This document shows, one piece after another, positions 21,300-31,708 of a DNA stretch of 64,000 nucleotides (the stretch's first letter is position 1; each line of letters starts with the position of its first letter). Origin of the DNA: Vicia villosa (Eukaryota; Streptophyta; Magnoliopsida; Fabales; Fabaceae); contig NC_081185.1 in the NCBI RefSeq assembly GCF_029867415.1, positions 130,581,848-130,645,847 of the forward strand, written 5' to 3'. The notes below the pieces were generated by a model that searched no databases, was not told the DNA's origin, and worked only from the letters and a program-made list of their open reading frames with translations. The translations under genes were made by a program, and so were the position numbers.

Positions 21300-22507
21300 T
21301 GTTAGAACAAGATTTGTTCTGATCAATTATCTTAGTTTTGATGATAACAATAATATGAATTTTGCTTAAGATAATATGGTACTCTAATCCAATGCAATTT
21401 CCCTTTCAGGAAATATATAAAGAGTACGCATAATTCAGCGCTCAGAAGCTTTGTCTCAAAGGGTTCAGCATGCAACATCAGAACATGGTCTGGCAAGACA
21501 TCAGAAGATGGTCGAAGCAGAATCAGAACATGGGTCTATGGAAGCATCAGAAGAACAAGAGATCAGAAGCACTGAAGCTCAGAAGATGGTATCACGCTCA
21601 GAAGCACTTCAAGATCAGAAGATCAGAAGATGCTATGCACCAAGCTGTTTGACTCTGATGATATTCAAACATTATATTCACAAACATCAGATCAGAAGGA
21701 AGTACAAGTGGCAGGCTACGCTGACTGACAAAAGGAACGTTAAAAGCTATTAAAGGCTACGTCAGTAGACACAGCGTGAACAAGGCTCGAGGTAGTTGAC
21801 AAAAGCGTATAACATTAAATGCGATGCTGTACGGAACACGCAAAGCATTAAATGCATTCAACGGTCATCTTCTCCAACGCCTATAAATATGAAGTTCTGA
21901 TGAGAAGCAAGGTTAACGATCCTGAACAATATAATTCAAATTAACTTGCTGAAACTCTGCTCAAATCCAAAGCTCAGAATCTTCATCTTCATCAAAGCTC
22001 ACTACATTGCTTTTGTAATATTTTAGTGAGATTAAGCTTAAACGATTAAGAGAAATATCACAGTTGTGATTATCGCTTTTAGAAGCATTTGTAAACTCTT
22101 GAATTGATTACATTAAGTTGTAAGGAACTAGAGTGATCGTGTTGATCAGAATACTCTAGGAAGTCTTAGGAGTGAACTAAGCAGATTGTAACTAGAGTGA
22201 TCGTGTTGATCAGTAGACTCTAGAAAAGTCTTAGAGGGTATCTAAGCAGTTGTTCCTGGAGTGATCAGTGTGTGATCAGAAGACTCTGGAAGACTTAGTT
22301 GCGGACTAAGTGGAAAACCATTGTAATCCGTGCGATTAGTGGATTAAATCCTCAGTTGAGGTAAATCATCTCTGCGGGGGTGGACTGGAGTAGTTTAGTT
22401 AACAACGAACCAGGATAAAAATAACTGTGCAATTTATTTTTATCTGTCAAGTTTTTAAAGCTACACTTATTCAAACCCCCCCTTTCTAAGTGTTTTTCTA
22501 TCCTTCA
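21300..22507 (+). repeat. Right (3') LTR of element D
   Basis: 1208 bp, TGTTAGAAC...CTTCA, preceded by the polypurine tract 21286-21299. TATA box at 21882-21889. No PBS follows; the next bases (agaag) begin B's pol, which identifies this as the terminal LTR. Confidence 0.92.
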
Positions 22508-23344
22508 AGAAGATCTTCAAGAATCAACTCTACTAATCCGGAAGATGTTATAATTGAAAAGAAAGATGATCCCATCAGAACAAGATCATTTCTAAAGAAC
22601 AACATATAATATCAATTTGGTTTAGTGTCTTTGATAGAGCCAACTTTTGTTGATAAAGCTCTAGAAGATGCTGACTGGATTATTGCTATGTAAGAAGAGT
22701 TAAATCAGTTTACAAGGAATGATGTTTGGGATCTGGTTCCAAGACCTAAAGGATTCAATATTATTGGAACAAAATGGGTATTCAGAAACAAGCTGAATGG
22801 GAAAGGTGAAGTGATTAGAAACAAAGCCAAACTGGTTGCTCAGGGCTATAGTCAACAAGAAGGTATTGACTACACTGAAACCTTTGCACCAGTGGCCAGG
22901 TTAGAATCTATTATATTGTTAATTTCTTTTGCCACTCAGAATAACATCGCTCTTTATCAGATGGATTTTAAGAGTGCCTTTTTAAATGGTTATATAGATG
23001 AATAAGTATATGTTCACCAACCTCCTGGTTTTGAAGACTCTAAGTCTCCAGAACATGTTTTTAAACTAAAGAAATCATTATACATTTTAAAGCAAGCTCC
23101 CAGAGCTTGGTTTGAAAGATTAAGTTCTTTCCTTCTGGATAATGTTTTCACAAGAGGAAAAGTAGACACAACTCTCTTCTGTAAAACCTGTAAAAAGGAT
23201 ATTTTAATTTGTCAAATTTATGTTGATGATATTATTTTTGGAACATCTAATGCTACACTTGGAAAGGAATTTGTGAAGACTATGCAGGCAGAATTTGAGA
23301 TGAGCATGATGGGAGAACTCAAATATTTCCTAGACATTCAGATC
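22508..23344 (+). pseudogene. B pol: integrase tail and reverse transcriptase, first part
   Basis: Translates, with interruptions, as copia RVT_2 closely resembling D pol from about 17552: [42 protein letters not shown] and YVDDIIFG (about 23220). In-frame stops lie near 22606, 22690 and 23003. The open piece 22811-23005 is one fragment of this. Homology breaks at 23344, where the solo LTR E is inserted (TSD agatc), and resumes at 27508. Confidence 0.88.
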
Positions 23345-24177
23345 TGTCATACCCCAAAATTTGTCCGATCAAATTCTCGTCTAATAATTTATCAAGGGTA
23401 TTAAAATTAAGAGTTGTGGGGTTTAACATTTCTATTGTTAAACTCATTATCTTATAAACTATTTTTATTAAAATATGGGGTGAAATTAGCAGGTGTTTTG
23501 GGATCTAAACATTGGGCCCAATTATTACAAGGGTTCTATCGTTTTTTGGATATAAATGGTTTTTACTAACATTTTTGTTTTTTTGATTATTATTGTAATT
23601 TTATTAACTGTTATTATCTATTGCAATTTTATTAACTAACTAATATTATTAGGATTATTAGTATAATTAGAATTATTACTATTAATTTTAATATTAGTAT
23701 TATTAGGATTTTTATTATCATTATTCTTTTATTATTTTTATTAAATTAATTAGTTGGACAATAGGCCTATTGGGTGTAGAAAACCCTAACTAGAGCATTG
23801 GTGGAGGCCACATTACACTAACTATTCACGTACACACATTGTACACTTTTTTTCTCCAAAGAAACACTTGTAAATATTTTCATCATCTCTCTCGCGTGTA
23901 AAAGATGATTTACCTTCATCCAAATCCGTCTCTATACAATGCATATCCGGTAATAAAAATTCATATACTCTTGATATGATATCACGTGATTTGTTGTTTT
24001 GAAGTTCTCTTGGATGTGTGTAAAGAAAGAAGCAGTTTCGGAAGGATAAAAATGTGGATTTCCTGAAAGATAATGCAAAGGGGCTGGTTTGTTTTCTTGG
24101 TTTCTAATAACTAATTTTTATTGTATCTATAATTTGTTTGTTTTTTTTTATAACTTAATTCAATTGTGAGAAGTATG

Positions 24178-26116
24178 GGTTTTGGGGAGGTTTGGATGAG
24201 ATGGATGGAGAAGCTAATCTTTAATAGTTCGATGTCCGTGTTAGTTAACGGTAGTCCGACAAAAGAATTTGTGGTGGAGAAAGTTTTGAGGCAAGGTGAC
24301 CCTTTATATCCTTTCCTCTTTGTGTTGGTGACGGAGGGGTTAGCGGGTCTTGTGAAGAAATCATCCGAAATTGGGGAGTTTAAAGGTATAGCTTTTAACG
24401 GTGTTTGTGAGGTTGACTTATTACAATTCGCGGATGATACTCTTATGATGGGAGATTTTTTCTTGGAGACAAGTGTGGGCAATCAAAGCAATTTTAAGGG
24501 CTTTTGAATTAGTGTCGGGCCTCGGCATTAATTATCACAAAAGTAAATTAATTGGAATCAATGTTAGCGCCTATTTCTTGGAGGCGGCCGCTTATGTTTT
24601 ATCTTGCAAAATTGAAGGTTGTAATTTTGTTTTCCTTGGCATTAAAGTAGGTTGTGATCCGAGGAAAACCTCTTCTTGGTCTCCTCTTGTTTCTAAGATT
24701 AGGAACCGGTTATTGGGTTGGCAAAATCAGTTCTTAAGTTTGGGTGGAAGGATCTCTCTTTTGAAATCGATTCTTAGTTCTCTTGCTATTTTCACTATGT
24801 CCTTTTATAGGATGCCGATCTCGGTGGTTAAAGAGGTGGTTAGGATTCAAAGTAATTTTTTATGGGGAGGAGTATCGGGGGAGAGAAGAAAGATACATTG
24901 GGTTAGTTGGAAACAAGTTTGCTTACCGTTTCTAAAGGGGGGTATTGGTATTAAAGATGTGGGTGATTTCAACCGTGCTCTTCTTAATAAATGGCGGTGG
25001 AGGATATTAAAAGGTGAGGAGGCTCTTTGGTTCAAAGTGATTAAGGCTCGGTATGGGGATTTCACAATGGATTCTTTTTGTGGAGGTATGTCTTCTAATC
25101 CTTTATCTTCTCTTTCTCCTTCTTCCCTTTCTTTAGCCTCGGTGTGGTGGAAGGATATAATTTCGCTTGGTAATGATAAAGGTGAAGATCCGTTGGTTTA
25201 TAATTTTCGTTTTGTTGTTGGAAATGGTTATGTCACTCCGTTATGGGAGGCTAGGTGGGTGGGAAATGTTTGTTTGAAGGAGGAGTTTCCTAATTTGTAT
25301 GCGGCCTCTCTCTTGAAGCGGGTGGCGGTAGCTAGTATGGGAGGGTGGATAGATGGGGTGTGGAAGTGGGGGAATTTTGGGGTTGTTATAAATGTTGATG
25401 AGGATCCGGTTTTGGTGGAGGAGGATGTGTATCTCCGTTCCTTGTTACTAGGCCGTGAGCCTTTGTTGGAGGGTAGGGACAAAGTTTCTTGGTTTTGTTC
25501 GGAGGATGGCACTTTTTCCGTAGCATCTTGTTATGCGTTTTTGGTTGCTTCCCGTATTCCTTATGGTCCGTTGGGTAGAAGTGATAAGGCCTTGGATTTA
25601 ATTTGGAGGATTCAAGTGCCATTCAAGATTAAAGCGTTTGGTTGGAGGATTTTTGTAAATAGGCTCCCAACAAAGGATTTACTATCTTTTAGGGGTGTTC
25701 CTTTGACGGTGGAGAATTTAAAGTGTGTGTTTTGTGGCATTTTTTCGGAAAGTTGTGAGCATTCTCTTTTCAATTGCACGTTGGTGAGGGGGGTGTGGAG
25801 GGAGATAGCCGTGTGGATTGGTAAACCGATGGGGAAAACGGAAGAAGAGAGTCTTCATAGTTTCATGGATTGGTTCACTTTTTGTAAAAAAAAGAAAGTA
25901 AAAGAGGGTAAATGTGGTTTGGTTTGGCTAGCTATTGTTTGGATTTTTTGGTTAACTAGGAATGGCATTTGCTTCCGAAATGAAGGTTGGGTTGTTGATA
26001 ACACGATTTGGAATATCAAGTCTCTATTATGGAAGTGGTCGTTTATCGGAGAAATTACGCATCAAATTTATAGTTTTTACGAGTTTAGCAAAGATCCTTT
26101 GCTTTTCCTCTCATAA
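24178..26116 (+). pseudogene. LINE ORF2 fragment: RT C-terminal part and zf-RVT domain
   Basis: Non-LTR reverse transcriptase. Frame 1 carries RQGDPLYPFLFVLV and the catalytic FADDT at 24427-24441. Near 24460-24480 the frame shifts, and a 547-codon open stretch (to 26116) continues with the thumb region (SGLGINYHKSK, WQNQFLSLGGRISLLKS) and ends with the zf-RVT region typical of plant L1 elements (about 25590-25830: CVFCGIFSESCEHSLFNC). The upstream endonuclease and RT fingers are absent through 5' truncation. Frameshift plus truncation make it inactive. Confidence 0.92.
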
Positions 26117-26238
26117 CTCTATTTGGTTTGTAATCTCTCTTTTATTGCGCGGGGTTTTTTTTTTGCCCGCTTTCCGTGTATTCAGGTTTCGAGAACCCTT
26201 AGTTCTCGTATTAATTCCATATTGCTTACACAAAAAAA
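24178..26238 (+). mobile_element. Element F: 5'-truncated L1-type LINE
   Basis: It is flanked by the 16-bp direct repeat aattgtgagaagtatg (24162-24177 and 26239-26254) and ends in a short A run, the hallmarks of target-primed reverse transcription. The 5' end is truncated inside the RT domain. It inserted into the solo LTR E. Confidence 0.93.
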
Positions 26239-27507
26239 AATTGTGAGAAGTATGTTTTAGTCTTATGGGTTTTTGGATCTACAACATTTGTCATTCATAC
26301 CCTTCATTTCCACTCATGTGACATAGCCCACATATTTTCTTTAGTTAGTCTCCTCTCTCATTTAACTAGTTGTATTACTTAGTTTTTTTTTCCCAATTAG
26401 TTTCTTTGGACTATTTTCTTTTGTTTTAAGTAGATTAATTCAAATTAGATTAATGTTTAGTAGGTTAATCCGACTAGTTAATTTTAGTTAGTTTTTTTAA
26501 TAATAATATTAACCAAACTAAAATCACTTAGGCAATGTCATCTAAGATTAGTCCAAATCCTCTCAAGTTAATCCCATCTAGGCTAATCCCCTTTAGATTA
26601 ATTATTCTATACAAAAAAATCACATTTTTTTAAAATAAAAATTAATTAAGTTGTTTGTTAATTTTAATTTATTTTCTCAATTTTCTCTTCGATCCGATCA
26701 TATCTAATAGTCGTGTTGGTGAGAAATAAAATAACAAAATAAAATAATAATAAAATTTATTTTACTAAAAGGTTTTAACCACTCTATTGGTTACGATGAT
26801 TAGCATATTTCTCTTTATCAATTCGTTATTATTTGTAATCAAATCTATTGATTATGAGGGGTAACGATAAATTAATAAATCAATAATTAAAATACCTCTA
26901 TTTGTTATTAGTGATAATCGAACCTATCGATTAGAATTGTTAGCAATCCTTTACTAATCTACTAATTATGGTGATCAAACCTATTGATCATTGCGATTAA
27001 TAGTACAAATTAAAATCAGGGTTGTACGCCATTTAAAACACATCAAACCACGAAACTACGGATTTTCATCACTTCGATAAGGTAATTCAAAATACCTTGC
27101 AAACCACAAATTTCAAAACTACGATAAGGTAACTCAAAATACCTTCAAATACATTCATATCAAATCTAAGGCGTACAACTCTGCCCCGAACTACGTAGAC
27201 TCTGATCCTCCATTAGGAGGTACGTAGGCACTTGGCAATAAGACGAGTCCCCTTCCCTATAACTTCCATTCAGTTTAAATCTCACTTTTTGCCCTTTTCA
27301 TTTCCTTAGCTATTAAACTTGAATATTTAGCCATAAAATTGTACCTTAGACTTAAAACCTTAGGAAAGGGTTGAGGGTGCCTAATACCTTCCCTTGACCT
27401 GATTATAATAATCTTACCCCGATCTCAAAACTTTGTTGAGTTTCCTATTTGCCCTGGTAGAATAGGTGGCGACTCTAAAACCTTTAATTTTAGGGCAGGT
27501 TGCTACA

Positions 27508-28333
27508 AGATCAACCAAACTTCTAAAGGAACCTATGTTCATCAGACTAAGTATGTCAAAGAACTTCTGAAGAAGTTCAGACTATCTGAAACTAAAGAAG
27601 CAAAAACTCCAATGCATCCAACTTGTGTTTTAGGTAAGAATGAGCTAAGCAAGAAGGTAGATCAGAAGATCTACAGAGGTATGATAGGATCTCTTCTCTA
27701 TCTGACTGCTTCTAGACCTGATATCTTATTCAGTGTTTGCTTGTGTGCTAGATTCCAATCAGATCCTAGAGAATCTCACTTAACTGCTGTTAAGAGAATT
27801 CTTAGGTATCTGAAAGGTACTATTAATGTTGGTTTAGTCTACAGAAGATCTGAAGAATACAAATTAGTAGGAGATTCTGATGTGATTACGCTGGAGATAG
27901 AATTGAAAGGAAAAGTACTTCTGGAAGCTGTCAGTTTTTGGGAAGTAATCTGATCTCCTGGTACAGCAAGAAGCAAGCAACAATTGCACTCTCTACAACA
28001 GAAGCAGAATATGTAGCTGATGCTGGATGTAGTACACAGATGCTCTGGATGAAAAGTCAGCTAGAAGACTATCAAATATATGAGAGTAACATTCCTATAT
28101 TCTGTGATAATACTTCTGATATTTGTTTATCTAAAAATCCTATTTTACATTCTAAAGCTAAGCATATAGAGATTAAGCATCATTTTATTAGGGACTATGT
28201 TCAGAAGGGTGTTCTTTCTCTAAACTTTATAGATACTGACCATCAATGGGCTGATATCTTTACAAAACCCCTTGCTGAAGATAGGTTTAAGTTTATTCTG
28301 AAAAACATCAGTATGGATTTATGCCCAGAATAA
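27508..28333 (+). pseudogene. B pol: RT end and RNase H
   Basis: Continues RVT_2 after element E: YVHQTKYVKELLKKF, TPMHPTCVLGK, ASRPDILFSVCLCARFQ, then Ty1-type RNase H. A one-base deletion near 27875-27885 shifts the frame at the first catalytic Asp region. The correct frame resumes near 27938 and runs to the normal end CPE at 28331-28333 ([37 protein letters not shown]). Element D is missing this same catalytic segment through a larger deletion. Confidence 0.88.
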
Positions 28334-28533
28334 AGTTTTAAGATGATCTAATATGTGGATTAGTCTGAAGATTATGCTTTATTTATTTTCTTATTTTACC
28401 TATCAGATGTTCTGATTGTGTATGTTCATATGGATACTCTGAAACTTTATCACTAACGTTTCATATGTCTAAGTATGACTCAGAACTTCTATTAAAGGAA
28501 AAAAGTTGTCACCAGCTACCCCAAGATGAAGAC

Positions 28534-28734
28534 CACGTGTTCACTCATTCTGAAGGGACAAGCATGCGTGCAGTTGATGAGACGCCGCCCTAGGCAACTG
28601 TGCAAAATCTTTTCAAATCTCACGCTATCCTCCACTAACGTCTTTCAGCATTAATTATAATTGATTCATATTCTGTAACCGCTGCATTCAGAACTTCATT
28701 GCATTGCATTTTCAAATCCGTTTCTATATAAACT
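28534..28734 (+). promoter_or_regulatory. Putative internal promoter ahead of the B 3' ORF
   Basis: A G-box core CACGTG lies at 28534-28539, a TATA box ctatataaac at 28725-28734, and a pyrimidine-rich leader follows (28740-28770). The stretch around 28550-28600 (gcgtgcagttga, gacgccg, aactgtgc) is conserved in element D at about 19365-19405, although flanking sequence has diverged. Function is inferred only. Confidence 0.4.
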
Positions 28735-28767
28735 CATTTCATCTTCATTTTCTCTCTTTTCACTCCT

Positions 28768-28992
28768 TATTTTGTTGCTAGTTCCTCTACTTCTAAAGTG
28801 TGGAACATTCTGAAGGAACTTCAGAAGAATCAAGAGGCTGTTTTTGATCGTCTGGCCAAGCAAGAGGATACAAACCAAGAGTTCAAGACTTGGATGCAGA
28901 AGTCAAAAGAAAGTTCTAAGAAGCAAGAAGAAGACACTGCTGAGATCAAGATTCTGCTAGCAGCATTAGCCTCTAAACTTACCCAGTCTTAG
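28768..28992 (+). pseudogene. B 3' ORF remnant, coiled-coil-like
   Basis: An open frame with no ATG at its start. It reads ...SKVWNILKELQKNQEAVFDR... and is rich in Lys, Glu, Gln and heptad-like hydrophobics, ending ASKLTQS. It is likely the C-terminal remnant of the extra 3' ORF of this Sirevirus family. It shares no obvious sequence with the 62-codon remnant in D, so the two may retain different parts. Function unknown. Confidence 0.4.
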
Positions 28993-29730
28993 TCTGTGTC
29001 TTGAGTTTTTTTTCTTTTCAGTTTTCTTTGTTTCTTGCATCTGCTTTCGCTTGTCCATTGCATCTGATTGTAAACACTCTGTTTTATTAATGAAATTTCT
29101 TCCTTCATCTTTTGTGTGTCTTTCATCTATATCTTTTATATAAATATATGTTTTTTGATGTTATGACAAAAAAGGGGGAGAAACGTACTATTTGAACTGA
29201 TTTATTATATCAGTTGCTGGGCTTAAGTCTCAACATTCCTAACAAAAAATATTGCAAGATTTCGCCTCTGATAGTTTTGCAGGAATGTGATAATCTTAAA
29301 AAGTTTAAAAAGGGGAGAAACGTATCTTGAGAAAATCTTCCAAAGATTTGAAGCAAATAAATTTTAATTCTCTGATACAAGATATTGCAAAGATCTGAAG
29401 CAATCTACTTTGATGCTCCGATAAGCTAAGTGTTCTAAAGAAAAATTCAAAGCTTTGAAGCTGTCCAATGGAAGCTCTGAAAGAAAGCTCTGAATCATAT
29501 GAAGATAAAGCTCAACGTGAAAGTCTCTTCTGAAATGGAAAAAACTCAGGGAAGTCTTTTATTTATAAATTCTTCTAGTATTAATTTCAGGGGGAGATTG
29601 TTAATCTCATTTTGAGACATACTCACACACTCTGATTAATATGCTTTTATGCTATATCTGTGTATTATCTTTTTCATCTGTCATTCTGGATACAAATTCA
29701 TATCAATTCTGTAAGTTTTTTGTCATCATC

Positions 29731-29744
29731 AAAAAGGGGGAGAT
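29731..29744 (+). promoter_or_regulatory. Polypurine tract of element B
   Basis: The run aaaaagggggagat immediately before the LTR TG is identical to that of D. Confidence 0.85.
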
Positions 29745-30839
29745 TGTTAGAACATGAAATGTTCTGATCAATATTTCTAGTTTTGATGATAACATTATAT
29801 ATGAATTTTACATAACACAATGCGGTACTCTAATTATTCACATTTTACATTTCAGGAAAAGTCTAAAAGAGTATGCACTAAATCATCATTCAGAAGCTCT
29901 GACCCAGAAGATCTGGATGGCTTCATCAGAACATGGTCTGGAAGACATCAGAATATGGTCTTGAAGAAATCAGAACATGATCTAGAAGGCATCAGAAGAC
30001 GGCAATCAGAAGCAAGGCTCTGAAGATCTGATGGTATCACGCTACAAAGAACTTCCAAAGTCTGATGAATGAAGTTACATCTACACCAACGCTGAAGACT
30101 CTGATATTCAAACGCCATTCTAATGGTCTGAGTCCAGAAGCAAGTACAAGATGAAAAAGCTACAACGTCAAATCTGTCTGTCTGACAAAAGGAACGTTAG
30201 AAGCTACAAAAGGCAAAGTCAGCAAGAGCAGTTGAAACAAGGCTTGAGGTAGTTGACAAAAGAGTGGAACATTAAATGCAGTAGTGTACTATTCACGTAA
30301 AGCATTTAATACTGTTCAACGGTCACATTTCTCACTGCCGTATAAAAGAGAAGTTCTGTTTGCTGAAGAAATACAACACACGCTGAGAGAACTTACCCTA
30401 CCAAATTGATTCACAAAGCTATCAAACAAAAAGCAAAGAAACTTCATCTTCAACCTCACAAATCTTGTAATATCTTAGTGAGTGTTAGAACTTAATCTTG
30501 AGAGAAAAATCACTTGGTGATTATAGCTTATTAAGAAGCACATTAAACTCTTGTAATATTGTTTACTATTTTGCAAAAGGAAATTCCTAGAGTGATCAAG
30601 TTGTGATCTGTATACTTTAGAAGACTTAGAAGTTGTCTAAGTGGAATACCATTGTAATCAAGGTTGATTAGTGGATTAAATCCTCAGTCGAGGTGATTCA
30701 CTCTGTAAGGGATGGACTGGAGTAGTTTGATTAACAACGAACCAGGATAAAAATAACGGTGTGATTATTTTTATCTGCCATTTTTTAGAAACAACCCTTA
30801 TTCAATCCCCCCCATTTCTAAGTGTTTTTCACTCCTTCA
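29745..30839 (+). repeat. 3' LTR of element B (1095 bp)
   Basis: TGTTAGAAC...CTTCA, similar in outline to the D LTRs but clearly diverged, and with only one of D's internal repeats. TATA box tataaaag at 30341-30348. Its last 190 bp match 2313-2506. Confidence 0.9.
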
Positions 30840-31225
30840 TTTTTAACTCTTTTGACATAATCTCTAATCAATTTGAGATATTTTTTAATTGTGTAATTTG
30901 TATTCATGATTAATTTTCAATTCAAGCATAGAGTCTCTATTTTTCACTATAATACTTCCGCATCAAAAAATAATGATATTTCATTTTGAATATCTTTCAA
31001 ATTTTTAAAAGGGTCTATTCACCCCTGTAGACGGTTTCTCTACTCCATATTCTCACCCAACAATTGGCCTCAAATGTGGTCTTTTGATCAATTCTAAGCG
31101 ACTCAAAGTTTGGGAATATGGGTGACGACAATCCAAAGAGAGTGTATAATAAATAACCAATTTTTAAAGTCGAGAATTATGCTAATTGGAAAGAACACAT
31201 TTAAGTACATTTACTATCACTTGAA
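30840..31225 (+). mobile_element. Element G: copia remnant (LTR end, PBS, start of gag)
   Basis: An LTR end (…acccaaca, to 31062) is followed by a degenerate PBS tggcctcaaatg (31065-31076) and a decayed gag start around 31140-31215 (ENYANWKEH, then a stop). The 'ctctactcc…' block before the end is typical of another copia lineage. B is inserted in this LTR. Homology fades at about 31225. Confidence 0.65.
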
Positions 31226-31708
31226 ATAATCTATGGGTGAGAAGTTTATTTCAAAGACTGAGACCAGTTTCGCAATTTGGAAATCCGAAACGAGGGGAAG
31301 TTTGTTTCAGAAAACTGAGACTAGTCTCGCAATTTGGAAATCTGAAATAAGGGGAAGTTTATTTACCCTTTCTAAGTAATATTACGTATTCAAAGAAGAT
31401 GAGCAAGCATACTCCGCATTGCCATTCAATTATCAGAAATTGCAAAGCATATCTCAGGAAAGTTATCTTCTCATTCCCCACAAAGTACAATGCTGGGATG
31501 AAATCATACAATTCACAACAATATCAGTCTTTTATGACATTGTTTTGCAGACATCAGGTCATGCATTACATTCACATCATCATTATTGCGACATCTTAGG
31601 GAAGCTCCAAAATTGTGCATTCTTTTGTATTTAAGTTTCTCCTATTCAGTAGAGACTAAGATGTCAACCTTCATCCCTCCGGATAGGAGAAACTTAAATT
31701 AGGGCAAC
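31226..31708 (+). other. Element H: Ogre/Tat-like 3' internal end
   Basis: Non-coding. Two copies plus a partial copy of a roughly 57-bp unit (31241-31368, cgcaatttggaaatc) precede unique sequence. The last 15 bp (aacttaaattagggcaac) correspond to the polypurine tract of element J at 38418-38433. The junction with G near 31226 is not sharply defined. Confidence 0.6.

Larger units (their letters stand above)
10966..22507 (+). mobile_element. Element D: young SIRE-type element in tandem, shared-LTR configuration
   Basis: The order is 3' internal region (10966-12984), LTR (12985-14192), gag-pol (14193-19280), 3' internal region (19281-21299), LTR (21300-22507). The block 10966-14192 matches 19281-22507 at a constant offset of 8315 with about four base differences seen by eye over 3227 bp. 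No TSD flanks 12985-22507: the left neighbour is internal element sequence, while the right neighbour is B's pol (agaag). A tandem LTR-internal-LTR-internal-LTR array that lost its left part by a microhomology deletion explains all of this. D is far younger than B or C. Confidence 0.88.
23345..27507 (+). mobile_element. Element E: gypsy-type solo LTR containing a LINE
   Basis: It starts TGTCATACCCC and ends GGTTGCTACA, flanked by agatc at 23340-23344 and 27508-27512. Without the LINE it is about 2.09 kb. There is no PBS, coding region or polypurine tract, so it is a solo LTR left by LTR-LTR recombination. The start motif and the 'ggtggcga' segment near the end resemble the Ogre/Tat-type LTR of J (38434-41708), so this family is likely. 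The non-LINE parts are AT-rich and non-coding. Confidence 0.88.
28334..29744 (+). other. B 3' internal region
   Basis: It corresponds in position to the D 3' regions. It contains a promoter-like segment (28501-28734), a 3' ORF remnant (28768-28992), AT-rich 3' sequence with aatgaaa (about 29090), an internal tract aaaaaagggggagaaa (about 29170-29185), a second 'cagggggagatt' (about 29590) and the polypurine tract at 29731-29744. Confidence 0.75.
2313..30839 (+). mobile_element. Element B: outer, old SIRE-type Ty1/copia element, split by nested insertions
   Basis: The pieces are 2313-3295, 10252-10965, 22508-23344 and 27508-30839. The 5' LTR remnant (2313-2506) matches the end of the 3' LTR (30646-30839) better than it matches the LTR of D, so the gag pieces and the distal RT piece are read as one element. 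Insertions A, C, D and E split it. Part of gag, the protease and most of the integrase are missing between 10965 and 22508, apparently lost in the deletion that created the 10965/10966 junction. All coding pieces carry stops or frameshifts. The right flank is ttttt (30840-30844); the left flank is outside the window. Confidence 0.75.

Noticed and set aside
12985..22507. D as a simple single insertion with its own TSD
   Set aside because: The bases left of 12985 (polypurine tract and D-type internal sequence) cannot be a genomic flank, and they do not match agaag on the right.
25228..25622. Minus-strand ORFs opposite the LINE
   Set aside because: Antisense shadows of the LINE ORF2, which has clear RT and zf-RVT motifs.
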